DNA of 64,000 bases from Thalassospira sp. MCCC 1A01428 (lineage in GTDB: Bacteria > Pseudomonadota > Alphaproteobacteria > Rhodospirillales > Thalassospiraceae): assembly GCF_002115825.1 (NCBI RefSeq), contig NZ_JFJZ01000009.1:1-64000 (forward strand). The letters run 5' to 3'. The position numbers and the translations under genes were made by a program. Shown here one piece after another: positions 33,651-42,221 of this stretch; the first letter of the stretch is position 1, and each line of letters opens with the position of its first letter. The notes below the pieces were generated by a model. It was not told the origin of the DNA. It did no database searches and saw only the letters and a list, made by a program, of their open reading frames with translations.

Positions 33651-34780
33651 GCCGTAACACCCCAGCCGAGGCCGAGCAAAACCGTGCCTTGCAAGCCGAA
33701 GACAAATATACCGAAATAACGCGTGTGCCGACATGGGACCCCGAGCAGGACGACGTGCTTGTTTGTCGGCAGGTACGCCAGGAAACGCACGATGTAAAAA
33801 CATTTGTCTTTTCCGGGCGGGAGCCACGCGCATTTCGGTTTTATCCCGGGCAATATATGACCTTTGAACTTCCGGTCGAAGGGATGGTCACGCGCAGCTA
33901 TACGATCTCGGCATCGGCGGCCCGCCCCTACCGTGTTGAAATCACGGTTAAGCGTGTGCCTGGGGGGCCGGGGTCCAACTGGCTTCATGATTATATGGTT
34001 CCGGGCAAGGAAGTTACGGTTTCCGGCCCGTCAGGCGAATTTACAACAGACGCCACCTCGGAAGAAAAACTTCTGTTCCTGTCCGCAGGCAGCGGCATTA
34101 CCCCTATGATGTCAATGACACGCACGGCCTGCGATTTGTCAGAACCGTCCGATCTGCATTTCATTCATGGAGCGCGGACGCCCTCTGACATTATTTTTCG
34201 CGACGAACTGGCCCTGCTTGCTGCACAAAACCCGTCGCTGAAACTTGCCTTTACCTGTGAAACCTCGTCAGCCAGCCATAGCTGGAGCGGTTACACAGGG
34301 CGCCTTAGCCTCCCTATGCTTTCCCTGATGTCTCCGGATTTCATGGAACGCAAAATTTTTTGCTGTGGCCCGGCCATGTTTATGGAAGGGGTGCGCAACA
34401 TGTTGAAACAGGCCGGTTTCAACATGGAGAAGTATTACGAGGAAAGTTTTGATTTTGGGGCGGAAACAGCTGGAACACTTGAAGAACCAGCCTCGGTCGC
34501 GCCGGAAATCAGTGATCAGCTTTTCCGCGTTACCTTCTCGAAAACGGGCCATGTGGTTGAATGTGGCCCTGGCATGACGATCCTGTCCGCTGCGCGTGAG
34601 GCTGGGCTTATGCCGATGTCTTCGTGCCAGCGTGGTATTTGCGGCACTTGTAAATCAAAGCTGATTACAGGTGAAGTCGACATGCAACACGGTGGCGGTA
34701 TTCGGCAGCGCGAAATTGATCAGGGCAAAATTCTGATCTGCTGCTCAACGCCGCTATCCGATATTGAAGTCGAAATCTGA
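33647..34780 (+). CDS. gbcB: Monooxygenase reductase, FNR-like with C-terminal 2Fe-2S ferredoxin (GbcB-like)
   Basis: A 377-residue electron-transfer protein that passes NAD(P)H electrons to the Rieske oxygenase. The flavin-binding part includes FYPGQYMTFELPVEG, MVTRSYTISASAARPY and LFLSAGSGITPMMSMTR, and the nucleotide end is RKIFCCGPAMFMEGVRNML. The C-terminal plant-type ferredoxin has ligands C327, C332 and C335 (CQRGICGTC) plus a Cys of the CC pair at 365-366. Its ATG overlaps the oxygenase stop as ATGA, so the two are made together. Confidence 0.88.
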   Translation: MSRNTPAEAEQNRALQAEDKYTEITRVPTWDPEQDDVLVCRQVRQETHDVKTFVFSGREPRAFRFYPGQYMTFELPVEGMVTRSYTISASAARPYRVEITVKRVPGGPGSNWLHDYMVPGKEVTVSGPSGEFTTDATSEEKLLFLSAGSGITPMMSMTRTACDLSEPSDLHFIHGARTPSDIIFRDELALLAAQNPSLKLAFTCETSSASHSWSGYTGRLSLPMLSLMSPDFMERKIFCCGPAMFMEGVRNMLKQAGFNMEKYYEESFDFGAETAGTLEEPASVAPEISDQLFRVTFSKTGHVVECGPGMTILSAAREAGLMPMSSCQRGICGTCKSKLITGEVDMQHGGGIRQREIDQGKILICCSTPLSDIEVEI

Positions 34781-34878
34781 AAACAAACAATGGGAGACGC
34801 CCCTTTTAGGGCCACTGGTGCGAGGAGATGCGGTGCCCTCGCCCGGTAACGGTCAGCCGTGTAAAACAGGGAAATAAA

Positions 34879-35880
34879 ATGAAAAAACTACTTGTATCAG
34901 GATGCCTGTCGTTAAGTTTTTTCGGAGGAACCATTGCGGCTCAAGCCGCAGATTGCGGCAGTGTTACGATTGCCAGTATGAACTGGCAAAGTGCCGAGGT
35001 TCTCTCCAACCTTGATAAAATCATTCTTAGTGAAGGATATGGGTGTGACGCCGAGGTCACCATCGGTGACACGGTACCCACCATTACCTCTATGACTGAA
35101 ACGGGCGAACCGGACATCGCGCCGGAAGCCTGGATTGACCTGTTGCCGGAAGTTGTAAAAAAGGGCACCGAAGAAGGCCGTATCGTTAAAGTCGGGTCTC
35201 CCCTGCCTGACGGCGGGCAGCAAGGCTGGTGGATCCCGAAATATTTTGCTGATGCCCATCCGGATATCAAAACCATTCCGGATGCATTAAAACACCCGGA
35301 ACTTTTTCCCTATGATGAAGACCCCAGCAAGGGGGCGATTTTTAATGGTCCTCAGGGATGGGGCGGCACTGTTGTAACCTCGCAACTTTACTGGGCTTAT
35401 AAAGCGCAGGATGCAGGTTTCAAGCTGGTTGATACCGGTTCATCGGCCGGGCTGGACGGGTCGATTGCCAAGGCATATGAAAAAAAAGAAGCCTGGATGG
35501 GATACTACTGGGCGCCGACAGCGTTGCTTGGCAAATATCCGATGGTCAAGCTTGGCTTCGGTGTCCCGCATGATGCCGCGGAATGGAAACGCTGCAATAC
35601 AGTAGAAGATTGCCCGGACCCCAAACCAAATGAATGGCCGGTTGATACGATTGCAACGCTCGTTGCCAAACCGTTCCACGAAAAGGCAGGGCCAGAGGTA
35701 TTGGAATACCTTGAGAAACGGTCCTGGAGCAACGAAACCGTTGGCAAATTAATGGCCTGGATGACTGATAATCAGGCCAGTGGTGAAGACGGGGCCAAAC
35801 ATTTCCTGAGAGAGAATAAAGACATCTGGACCAAGTGGGTGACACCCGAAGCAGCGGAAAAAATCGAAGCGGCCTTGTAA
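34879..35880 (+). CDS. Betaine/choline-type ABC substrate-binding protein (OpuAC family)
   Basis: A 333-residue periplasmic protein with a Sec signal peptide (MKKLLVSGCLSLSFFGGTIA, cleavage after AQA). The OpuAC/ProX fold is indicated by VTIASMNWQSAEVLSNLDKI, APEAWIDLLPEVVKKGTEEG, GWWIPKYFADAHP and WMGYYWAPTALLGKYPMVKL. The many Trp and Tyr residues would form the aromatic cage for a quaternary ammonium group. The start follows CAGGGAAATAA. It is followed by its permease and ATPase, so it likely supplies glycine betaine for catabolism. Confidence 0.88.
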   Translation: MKKLLVSGCLSLSFFGGTIAAQAADCGSVTIASMNWQSAEVLSNLDKIILSEGYGCDAEVTIGDTVPTITSMTETGEPDIAPEAWIDLLPEVVKKGTEEGRIVKVGSPLPDGGQQGWWIPKYFADAHPDIKTIPDALKHPELFPYDEDPSKGAIFNGPQGWGGTVVTSQLYWAYKAQDAGFKLVDTGSSAGLDGSIAKAYEKKEAWMGYYWAPTALLGKYPMVKLGFGVPHDAAEWKRCNTVEDCPDPKPNEWPVDTIATLVAKPFHEKAGPEVLEYLEKRSWSNETVGKLMAWMTDNQASGEDGAKHFLRENKDIWTKWVTPEAAEKIEAAL

Positions 35881-35897
35881 GCAAATGTATCAAGTCG

Positions 35898-35922
35898 GGC
35901 GGTGCGCTTTTGACGCACCGCC
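35898..35922 (+). terminator. Intra-operon hairpin after the binding-protein gene
   Basis: GGCGGTGCG (35898-35906) pairs with CGCACCGCC (35914-35922), loop CTTTTGA, no T-run. It probably tunes the ratio of binding protein to permease. Confidence 0.5.
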
Positions 35923-35980
35923 TTCCATGCGCCGATAAAATCAAAAAGACGTGTCGCACCCCTTGAAAAGGTGGAATTTA

Positions 35981-36868
35981 ATGGAATGGTTTTATAAATT
36001 CCCGCATATGGACGACACTGTCCTGCGTAACCTGAAAAAGGCAATCGACGAAAGTTTCAGGAATTTCACTCGCACCTTTGGCGGGACAATTGAAAGCCTT
36101 TTTTATCCGGTAAAGCAATTTCTGATCGCTGCCGATCACTTTATGACCCATACCCCGTGGCCGATTATTACCGCGATCATCCTGATTATTGCGTGGTTCG
36201 CCAGCCGCAGCGTGAAAACTGTTTTGGGTTGTCTGGTGACGTTGCTTCTCATCGGTTATTTCGACATGTGGGAAGACACGATGCGGACGGTCGCCATCAT
36301 TTTTGTCTGTACCGTGCTTTCCATCGCCATTGGTATCCCCATTGGTATTTTGATGGCGCGTTCGGATCGTATTCAGAAAATCGTCAATCCGATCCTCGAC
36401 GTCATGCAAACGATGCCAAGTTTTGTCTATCTTATCCCGGTTGTGATGCTGCTGGGGATTGGCAAGGTGCCCGGTCTGATCGCTGTTGTTATTTATGCTA
36501 TTCCGCCAATGATCCGTCTAACCAACCTTGGCATTCGACTGGTCGACAAGGATGTGCTTGAAGCGGCAGATGCCTTTGGAACATCGGGTTGGCAAAAGCT
36601 GTTCAAGGTCCAGCTTCCGCTGGCCCTGCCGACAATCATGGCCGGTATAAACCAAACCATCATGATGGCGCTTGCCATGGTCGTTGTGGCCGCAATGATT
36701 GGTGTTCAGGGGCTTGGTCAGCCGGTTCTTAAAGCGATTGCCAATCAGTATTTCACATTGGGCATGTTCAATGGCCTGGCCATTGTTGGTATCGCGATTA
36801 TTTTTGACCGGGTAAGCCAGGCCTATGGCAAAAAGCTCCAGAAGCATCGGGAGATATTCCATGGCTGA
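35981..36868 (+). CDS. Betaine-type ABC transporter permease (ProW/OpuAB)
   Basis: A 295-residue inner-membrane permease. A 60-residue N-terminal tail with an amphipathic helix precedes the helices, starting with PIITAIILIIAWFASRSVKT. The family's EAA-type loop is VLEAADAFGTSGWQKLFKVQ, and IGIPIGILMARSDRIQKIVN and VMQTMPSFVYLIPVVMLLGI are typical ProW sequences. ATG 35981 follows AAAGGTGG. Confidence 0.9.
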   Translation: MEWFYKFPHMDDTVLRNLKKAIDESFRNFTRTFGGTIESLFYPVKQFLIAADHFMTHTPWPIITAIILIIAWFASRSVKTVLGCLVTLLLIGYFDMWEDTMRTVAIIFVCTVLSIAIGIPIGILMARSDRIQKIVNPILDVMQTMPSFVYLIPVVMLLGIGKVPGLIAVVIYAIPPMIRLTNLGIRLVDKDVLEAADAFGTSGWQKLFKVQLPLALPTIMAGINQTIMMALAMVVVAAMIGVQGLGQPVLKAIANQYFTLGMFNGLAIVGIAIIFDRVSQAYGKKLQKHREIFHG

Positions 36869-37940
36869 TCATCAGTTTGGCGGTATTCAAGTCCGTCATC
36901 TCTACAAGATTTTCGGTCATAATCCGAAACTTCATGTTGATGCCGTTCAAAAGGGTATGACCAAGACCGAACTGAACGAAAAATTTGGTCATATCCTTGG
37001 ATTGCGCGACATTAATATTGAAATCCCGTCGGGCCGTATCCAGGTGATTATGGGCCTTTCGGGATCGGGAAAATCAACTCTTATCCGTCATATCAACCGT
37101 CTCGTCGATCCAACCGTTGGCGAGGTTCTGGTTGATGGTGTTGATGTTGTCAAAATGAACCGGGATGAGTTACGGGCATTTCGTCGGCATCAGACCGCAA
37201 TGGTGTTTCAGAAATTTGCCCTCCTCCCTCATCGCAGTGTGCTTGACAACACCGTTTTCGGGCTTGAGGTGCAAGGTTTGGACCGTGTCAAAGCAGTTGA
37301 TGTTGCCATGCGCTGGCTTGAGCGTGTTGGCTTGAAAGGGTTCGAGGAAAAATATCCCAACCAGCTTTCTGGCGGGATGCAACAGCGTGTCGGTTTGGCG
37401 CGGGCACTTGCCAATGATGCACCTGTTCTATTAATGGACGAAGCCTTTTCGGCGCTCGATCCGTTGATCCGCATGGATATGCAGACTGTTCTTCTTGATA
37501 TTCAGAAAGAAATCAAAAAGACGATCATTTTCATCACCCACGATCTCGACGAAGCTCTGCGCCTGGGTGATCAGATCGCGATCTTGCGTGACGGCGAGAT
37601 CATCCAGCAAGGTACCAGCCAGGATATCGTGTTACGGCCCGCAGATGAGTATGTCGCCAACTTCGTCAAGGAGGTTAACCGCGGTCGCGTTGTGCATGTC
37701 GAAGCCGTCATGATGCCCCTTGTGCCCGAAACAAGCCCTGCCCGCCCGGCAATTGTCGCGGGTACGACAATAGAGGATGCCATGCGCGTGCTGGCAAACA
37801 CGGCAGATGGTGCGGGGACTGTGGTGTCGTCCGCGGGTCAACGATTGGGCAGCGTTGACTTCCGCCAGCTTGCAGGGGCTATGATTGATATGCAGGAAAT
37901 GCCACCACAGAAAAATGATCCTGTCGCGGTGGTGTCATAA
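36861..37940 (+). CDS. Betaine-type ABC transporter ATPase (ProV/OpuAA)
   Basis: A 359-residue ATPase beginning inside the permease gene (8-base overlap). Visible are Walker A GLSGSGKST, the signature LSGGMQQRVGLARAL, Walker B VLLMDEAFSALDP and the switch THDLDEALRLGDQ. The C-terminal part (TTIEDAMRVLANTADGAGTV) looks like a single, shortened CBS module. Full ProV proteins carry two CBS modules as an osmotic or c-di-AMP sensor, so this one may be tuned for nutrient uptake rather than osmoregulation. Confidence 0.9.
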   Translation: MADHQFGGIQVRHLYKIFGHNPKLHVDAVQKGMTKTELNEKFGHILGLRDINIEIPSGRIQVIMGLSGSGKSTLIRHINRLVDPTVGEVLVDGVDVVKMNRDELRAFRRHQTAMVFQKFALLPHRSVLDNTVFGLEVQGLDRVKAVDVAMRWLERVGLKGFEEKYPNQLSGGMQQRVGLARALANDAPVLLMDEAFSALDPLIRMDMQTVLLDIQKEIKKTIIFITHDLDEALRLGDQIAILRDGEIIQQGTSQDIVLRPADEYVANFVKEVNRGRVVHVEAVMMPLVPETSPARPAIVAGTTIEDAMRVLANTADGAGTVVSSAGQRLGSVDFRQLAGAMIDMQEMPPQKNDPVAVVS

Positions 37941-37941
37941 C

Positions 37942-38040
37942 ATAATGCCGGGCTTGTGACCGTCTTTTGCAGGTCTTTACCCATACCGGATACTGCTAAA
38001 ACATCGCCCGGCATTATTGTGTCGGGCGATGTAAATTTTT
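37942..38040 (+). terminator. Terminator with a competing upstream pairing
   Basis: ACATCGCCCG (38001-38010) pairs with CGGGCGATGT (38023-38032) and is followed by AAATTTTTG, a normal intrinsic terminator for the transporter operon. In addition ATAATGCCGGGC (37942-37953) pairs perfectly with 38006-38017, which overlaps the terminator's left arm and loop. The two structures cannot form together. Confidence 0.6.
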
Positions 38041-38085
38041 GTTCTGTCTGTTTCTGTCGCTGCTTCGTTTGGTTTTAACTAACCG

Positions 38086-39141
38086 TTATTCTTCCGGGAT
38101 CGTGGTGGTATGGCGCAAGGCTTGTGGGGTGCCGCCATAGCGGCGACGAAACATGCGGCTAAGATGTGATGAGTCACAAAAACCGCAATCAACGGCAATT
38201 TGTGCAACCGATTTCTGGCTTTTTTCAATCAGGTGATGGGCCAGATCAAGGCGGATATTTAAAAAAGCCACCTGCGGCGATGTATCAAGGCTAAGCCTGA
38301 AATGGCGTTCGACCTGGCGTTTACTGTTACCCATGCGGCGGGCAATCTCTTGTACTGATATTGGCGTGTCTATGTTTTGCTGCATGATCAGCAAGGCGCG
38401 CTGCACAATCGGGTCCCGGGTTTTAAGATCAAGGGGAATGCCCGGTTGTGGTTTTTCCGCCTGTAGCGCGTCATCTATGATCATGATGTGCAGGCTTTTA
38501 TTGGCCTGTGCGCGTCCAACATGTTTATCAACCAGATAAGCGGCCAAATGCGCTGAACTCACCCCGCCAGAGCAGGTTAATCGATCCCGGTCGACAACAA
38601 AAATCTGATCTGCAACCGGATCAAGGCCATCGAACTGTTCCATAAAGTCGGAATGGTGAAACCAGCTGACACAGCAACGATATCCGTCAAGCAGGCCTGC
38701 CTGGTGTAGTAAGAAAGCACCGGTACATACCCCTACCAAAGGCACGCCTGCGGCGGCGGCTTCCTGCAAAAAATGATGATAGGCTTTGCTAAGGTTTGGC
38801 GTTTCATCCATCAGTCCGCCGACGACCACAATGTAATTAAATCGCCGGGGGTCACCCAGCCGTTCCTTTGGCTGAACGATAATGCCGCTGCTTGATGTTA
38901 CCGGGTCCATCGTGTCGGACAAAATAGTCCATTTGCATAGAATCGGTCTGCTCCGGTCCCCCTCGTCCGCGGCCAGCCGCAAAACATCAACGAAATTTGC
39001 AAATGCACAAAGCGTGAAACGGTTCGCCAGAATAAAGCCAACCGACAGGCGCGGAGCTTCGGGTTTTGGCTTTAATGTCCGCGTCGCGGATGTCTGGTTT
39101 GACAGCGTATTGGGGCTGTGAAATTCGGAACGAACGGCCAT
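38086..39141 (-). CDS. GlxA/GbdR-like AraC-family regulator
   Basis: A 351-residue regulator with an N-terminal DJ-1/PfpI-like domain (SVGFILANRFTLCAFANFVD and VPLVGVCTGAFLLHQAGLLD, with the family Cys) and a C-terminal AraC double HTH (ISVQEIARRMGNSKRQVERH and VAQIAVDCGFCDSSHLSRMF). GbdR, which activates betaine and dimethylglycine catabolism in Pseudomonas, has this architecture. Its place between the betaine uptake operon and the ETF/demethylation operon makes it the likely regulator. The start at 39141 follows GGAGG. Carnitine regulators (CdhR) look similar. Confidence 0.85.
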   Translation of the reverse strand: MAVRSEFHSPNTLSNQTSATRTLKPKPEAPRLSVGFILANRFTLCAFANFVDVLRLAADEGDRSRPILCKWTILSDTMDPVTSSSGIIVQPKERLGDPRRFNYIVVVGGLMDETPNLSKAYHHFLQEAAAAGVPLVGVCTGAFLLHQAGLLDGYRCCVSWFHHSDFMEQFDGLDPVADQIFVVDRDRLTCSGGVSSAHLAAYLVDKHVGRAQANKSLHIMIIDDALQAEKPQPGIPLDLKTRDPIVQRALLIMQQNIDTPISVQEIARRMGNSKRQVERHFRLSLDTSPQVAFLNIRLDLAHHLIEKSQKSVAQIAVDCGFCDSSHLSRMFRRRYGGTPQALRHTTTIPEE

Positions 39142-39495
39142 TGGACCTCCGATACAAACAAGGTTGCTGCATTTGTCGTAGCGGTAATCTCACTTTGACG
39201 CAAACATTCTATTTTTCGGCGCGCAAAGTCGCCAGATTATTTATCAAGATACTAAAAACCAGCCTATCCCGCGCAGGGTAATCATTACTTGTGTGGTGCA
39301 AAAAATTGCAAGGCTGTAAAGGCGACCGAACAGAAGATTCGCGCCATCAGGTGATTTGGCAAAAATGACGAACCCGTAAATATGGTCATGAAAACTGGCC
39401 ATTAATTGAAGGTGCCTCGGAAGTACTTGCTGCGGCAAAGTGGTTTTCCGAATTTTAAAACAGGCATCCTGGCGGGGGCGACAAAGGGGAAAAAT
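39142..39495. other. Promoter region between the regulator and the ETF operon
   Basis: A 354-base gap with no supportable gene. It should hold the divergent promoters of the GlxA-like gene and of etfB, and probably sites for the regulator, but I could not identify a clear repeated operator. Confidence 0.4.
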
Positions 39496-40245
39496 ATGAA
39501 GGTTCTTGTACCTGTCAAACGCGTGGTTGATTACAACGTGAAAATCCGCGTCAAGGCGGATGGTTCAGGCGTTGATCTTGCCAATGTTAAAATGTCGATG
39601 AACCCGTTTGACGAAATTGCGGTTGAAGAAGCTGTCCGGTTAAAGGAAGCAGGTAAAGCCGACGAAATCGTCGTTGTTTCTATTGGCCCGGCATTGGCAC
39701 AGGATACTCTTCGTACAGCCCTTGCCATGGGGGCCGACCGCGCCGTTCTTGTTACCGTTGATGGCAGGATTGAACCCTTAAGCGTCGCCAAGGTGTTAAA
39801 GGCTGTGGTCGAAGATGAAAAACCCGATCTGGTCATTCTTGGCAAACAGGCCATTGATGATGATGCCAATCAGACTGGGCAAATGCTTGCCGCCCTTTTG
39901 AACTGGCCGCAGGCAACCTTTGCATCAGCCCTTGAACTTGACGCAGGTCAGGCCACTGTCACCCGCGAGGTTGATGGCGGGCTTCAGGCAATTAACGTGA
40001 CCCTTCCGGCCATTGTCACAGCCGATTTGCGGTTAAATGAACCGCGCTATGCGTCTCTACCCAATATTATGAAGGCCAAGAAAAAGCCGCTGGATAAAAA
40101 AACACCCGACGATTTCGGTGTAACGGTGTCATCCCGGTTAACCGTAATTCGGGTGGAGGAACCATCGGTTCGTCAGGCCGGGGTCAAGGTTGCCAATGTG
40201 GCCGCGCTGATCGACAAGCTGAAAACCGAAGCCAGCGTTATCTGA
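39496..40245 (+). CDS. etfB: Electron transfer flavoprotein beta subunit
   Basis: A 249-residue ETF small subunit binding AMP. It starts [20 protein letters not shown] and contains the ETF-beta signature region [20 protein letters not shown] and [19 protein letters not shown]. With EtfA it carries electrons from flavin dehydrogenases to ETF-quinone oxidoreductase. In this place the dimethylglycine dehydrogenase-like enzyme three genes downstream is the natural donor. ATG 39496 follows AAAGGGGAAA. A general ETF pair for fatty-acid oxidation probably exists elsewhere; that is inference. Confidence 0.92.
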   Translation: MKVLVPVKRVVDYNVKIRVKADGSGVDLANVKMSMNPFDEIAVEEAVRLKEAGKADEIVVVSIGPALAQDTLRTALAMGADRAVLVTVDGRIEPLSVAKVLKAVVEDEKPDLVILGKQAIDDDANQTGQMLAALLNWPQATFASALELDAGQATVTREVDGGLQAINVTLPAIVTADLRLNEPRYASLPNIMKAKKKPLDKKTPDDFGVTVSSRLTVIRVEEPSVRQAGVKVANVAALIDKLKTEASVI

Positions 40246-40269
40246 CAGGGTTAAGGGGAGACTTTTTAA

Positions 40270-41205
40270 ATGGCCATTCTTCTTTTTGCAGAACATGACA
40301 ATCTATCCCTGTCCGAACAGACAGCGAAGGCATTAACCGCCGCCAGACAAATTGGCATCGATATTGATGTGTTGATCGCGGGTAAAAATGCCAGTCCGGC
40401 AGCAGAACAGGCCGGCAAACTGGCGGGTGTGCGCACTGTGCTTCTGGTGCAGGGTGACCTGCTTGAAAACCAGCTGGCCGAACCAACCGCCGCCGTTATT
40501 GTCGGTCTTGCCAGTAATTACGACACCATCCTTGCCCCGGCCACCACAACGGGCAAAAACGTGTTGCCACGTGTTGCCGCCCTGCTTGACGTCATGCAGG
40601 TTTCCGACGTGACCGAGGTGGTCGCACCCGATACCTTCAAACATCCGATTTATGCCGGTAACGCGATCGAGGTTGTCCAGGCATCCGATGCCATAAAAGT
40701 ACTGACAATCCGCACATCAAGTTTCGCGGTTGCGCCAGACGGTGATACGCCAGCATCGGTCACGGTTATTGATCATGATGGCGCGGATGGTGGTCTGTCG
40801 CGGTTTGTGGAAAACATTTTGTCGGCAAATGACCGGCCTGAACTTAACTCCGCCAAAATTATTGTTTCAGGTGGCCGTGCCCTGGGCTCCGAACAGAAAT
40901 TTCAGGAAGTCATCACACCGCTGGCCGATAAACTGGGGGCTGCTGTCGGGGCTTCGCGCGCTGCTGTTGATGCGGGTTATGCCGCCAATGATCTGCAAGT
41001 TGGCCAAACCGGTAAGGTTGTCGCACCCGATCTTTACATTGCGTGCGGCATTTCCGGTGCCATTCAGCACTTGGCAGGTATGAAAGATTCAAAGGTGATC
41101 GTCGCCATCAATACCGATGAGGATGCCCCGATCTTTCAGGTCGCGGATTACGGCATTGTTGGTGACCTGTTTGAAATTCTTCCCGAAATGGAGCGTCAGC
41201 TCTGA
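40270..41205 (+). CDS. etfA: Electron transfer flavoprotein alpha subunit
   Basis: A 311-residue ETF large subunit binding FAD. The C-terminal FAD domain is intact: IIVSGGRALGSEQKFQEV, AVGASRAAVDAGYAANDLQV, VVAPDLYIACGISGAIQHL and VIVAINTDEDAPIFQVADYG. It lies 24 bases after etfB, as is usual, and forms the heterodimer with it. Confidence 0.92.
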   Translation: MAILLFAEHDNLSLSEQTAKALTAARQIGIDIDVLIAGKNASPAAEQAGKLAGVRTVLLVQGDLLENQLAEPTAAVIVGLASNYDTILAPATTTGKNVLPRVAALLDVMQVSDVTEVVAPDTFKHPIYAGNAIEVVQASDAIKVLTIRTSSFAVAPDGDTPASVTVIDHDGADGGLSRFVENILSANDRPELNSAKIIVSGGRALGSEQKFQEVITPLADKLGAAVGASRAAVDAGYAANDLQVGQTGKVVAPDLYIACGISGAIQHLAGMKDSKVIVAINTDEDAPIFQVADYGIVGDLFEILPEMERQL

Positions 41206-41240
41206 TACGTTTTTCATCTTGTTGAAATGGAACAGATCCA

Positions 41241-42098
41241 GTGAGCGATTCTTCATACATACTGCGCATTGCCTGTGATGACCGGCCCGGGATCGTTGCC
41301 GCTGTAACCTCGGCACTGGCGGCACGCAACGCAAACATTATTGAATCCAACCAATTCTGGGATCGCCAGACAAACCAGTTCTTCTTGCGTATCGCAACAA
41401 GCACACCCGAGGATTTTGACAAATCACAGGTCGAAATTACCCTGAGCCCGGCTGTTGACCGCTTCAATATGAAGTTAAAGGTTCAGGACACATCCCGTCG
41501 GCCAAAGATCATCATCATGGTGTCGAAATTCGATCACGCGATGTTGCATCTTCTTTACCAAATCAAGGTTGGCTGGCTTGACGCCGAAGTCGCCGCGATT
41601 GTGTCTAACCACGAAGACGCCCGTAAAATTGCGGATCAGGAAGGCATCCCTTTTCACTATATGCCGGTGAATAAGGAAACCAAGGCAGAACAGGAAGCCG
41701 CCCTCGCCGACCTGGTGAAAGAAACCAATGCAGAACTGATTGTGCTTGCGCGTTATATGCAGGTGCTAACCAACGAATTTTCCAACAAATTCTTTGGCAT
41801 GATCATTAACATCCACCATTCGTTCCTGCCGTCATTCAAAGGCGCAAAGCCCTATCACCAGGCGTATGAACGCGGGGTGAAACTGATTGGGGCGACCGCC
41901 CATTACGTTACCCCCGATCTGGATGAAGGCCCGATTATTGAACAGGAAACCGAACGGGTTAACCATGCCATGTCGGCCGATGATTTTGTGGCAACCGGCC
42001 GCGATATCGAGGCCCGTGTTTTGGCCCGGGGGGTTAAATATCATCTTGAAGGGCGCGTCATGCTGAATAATCATCGAACGGTGGTTTTTACGTCATAA
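41241..42098 (+). CDS. purU: Formyltetrahydrofolate deformylase
   Basis: A 285-residue enzyme that hydrolyses 10-formyl-THF to formate and THF. The N-terminal ACT domain is YILRIACDDRPGIVAAVTSA. The catalytic formyltransferase-like domain contains NIHHSFLPSFKGAKPYHQAY (active-site Asn and His) and GATAHYVTPDLDEGPIIEQE (active-site Asp). The start appears to be GTG 41241. A five-codon frame ATG 41227 to TGA 41244 overlaps it as GTGA. In betaine catabolism PurU recycles THF and disposes of surplus C1 units as formate. Confidence 0.92.
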   Translation: MSDSSYILRIACDDRPGIVAAVTSALAARNANIIESNQFWDRQTNQFFLRIATSTPEDFDKSQVEITLSPAVDRFNMKLKVQDTSRRPKIIIMVSKFDHAMLHLLYQIKVGWLDAEVAAIVSNHEDARKIADQEGIPFHYMPVNKETKAEQEAALADLVKETNAELIVLARYMQVLTNEFSNKFFGMIINIHHSFLPSFKGAKPYHQAYERGVKLIGATAHYVTPDLDEGPIIEQETERVNHAMSADDFVATGRDIEARVLARGVKYHLEGRVMLNNHRTVVFTS

Positions 42099-42114
42099 CG
42101 CTTTTGCCATCACA

Positions 42115-42136
42115 GGGGACCGGTATACCGGTCCCC
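42115..42136. terminator. 22-bp perfect palindrome after purU
   Basis: GGGGACCGGTATACCGGTCCCC is self-complementary over its whole length. It lies 17 bases after the purU stop, upstream of the dimethylglycine dehydrogenase-like gene. As RNA it forms a tight hairpin; no T-run follows. It could be an attenuator or a DNA-binding site. Confidence 0.5.
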
Positions 42137-42221
42137 GTCTGTCGTTCCCGGAAAGCCGCACAATATGTAGTCTTTCCCTGCCAAAAACATAAAATCATCT
42201 CGAAAAGAAGGAATGAGCGAA

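Noticed and set aside
34781-34878. Possible riboswitch in the leader of the betaine-binding-protein gene (GGGCCACTGG resembles part of a cobalamin box)
   Set aside because: The other conserved cobalamin-riboswitch parts are absent, and only a short imperfect helix could be drawn. No glycine-riboswitch core was found either.
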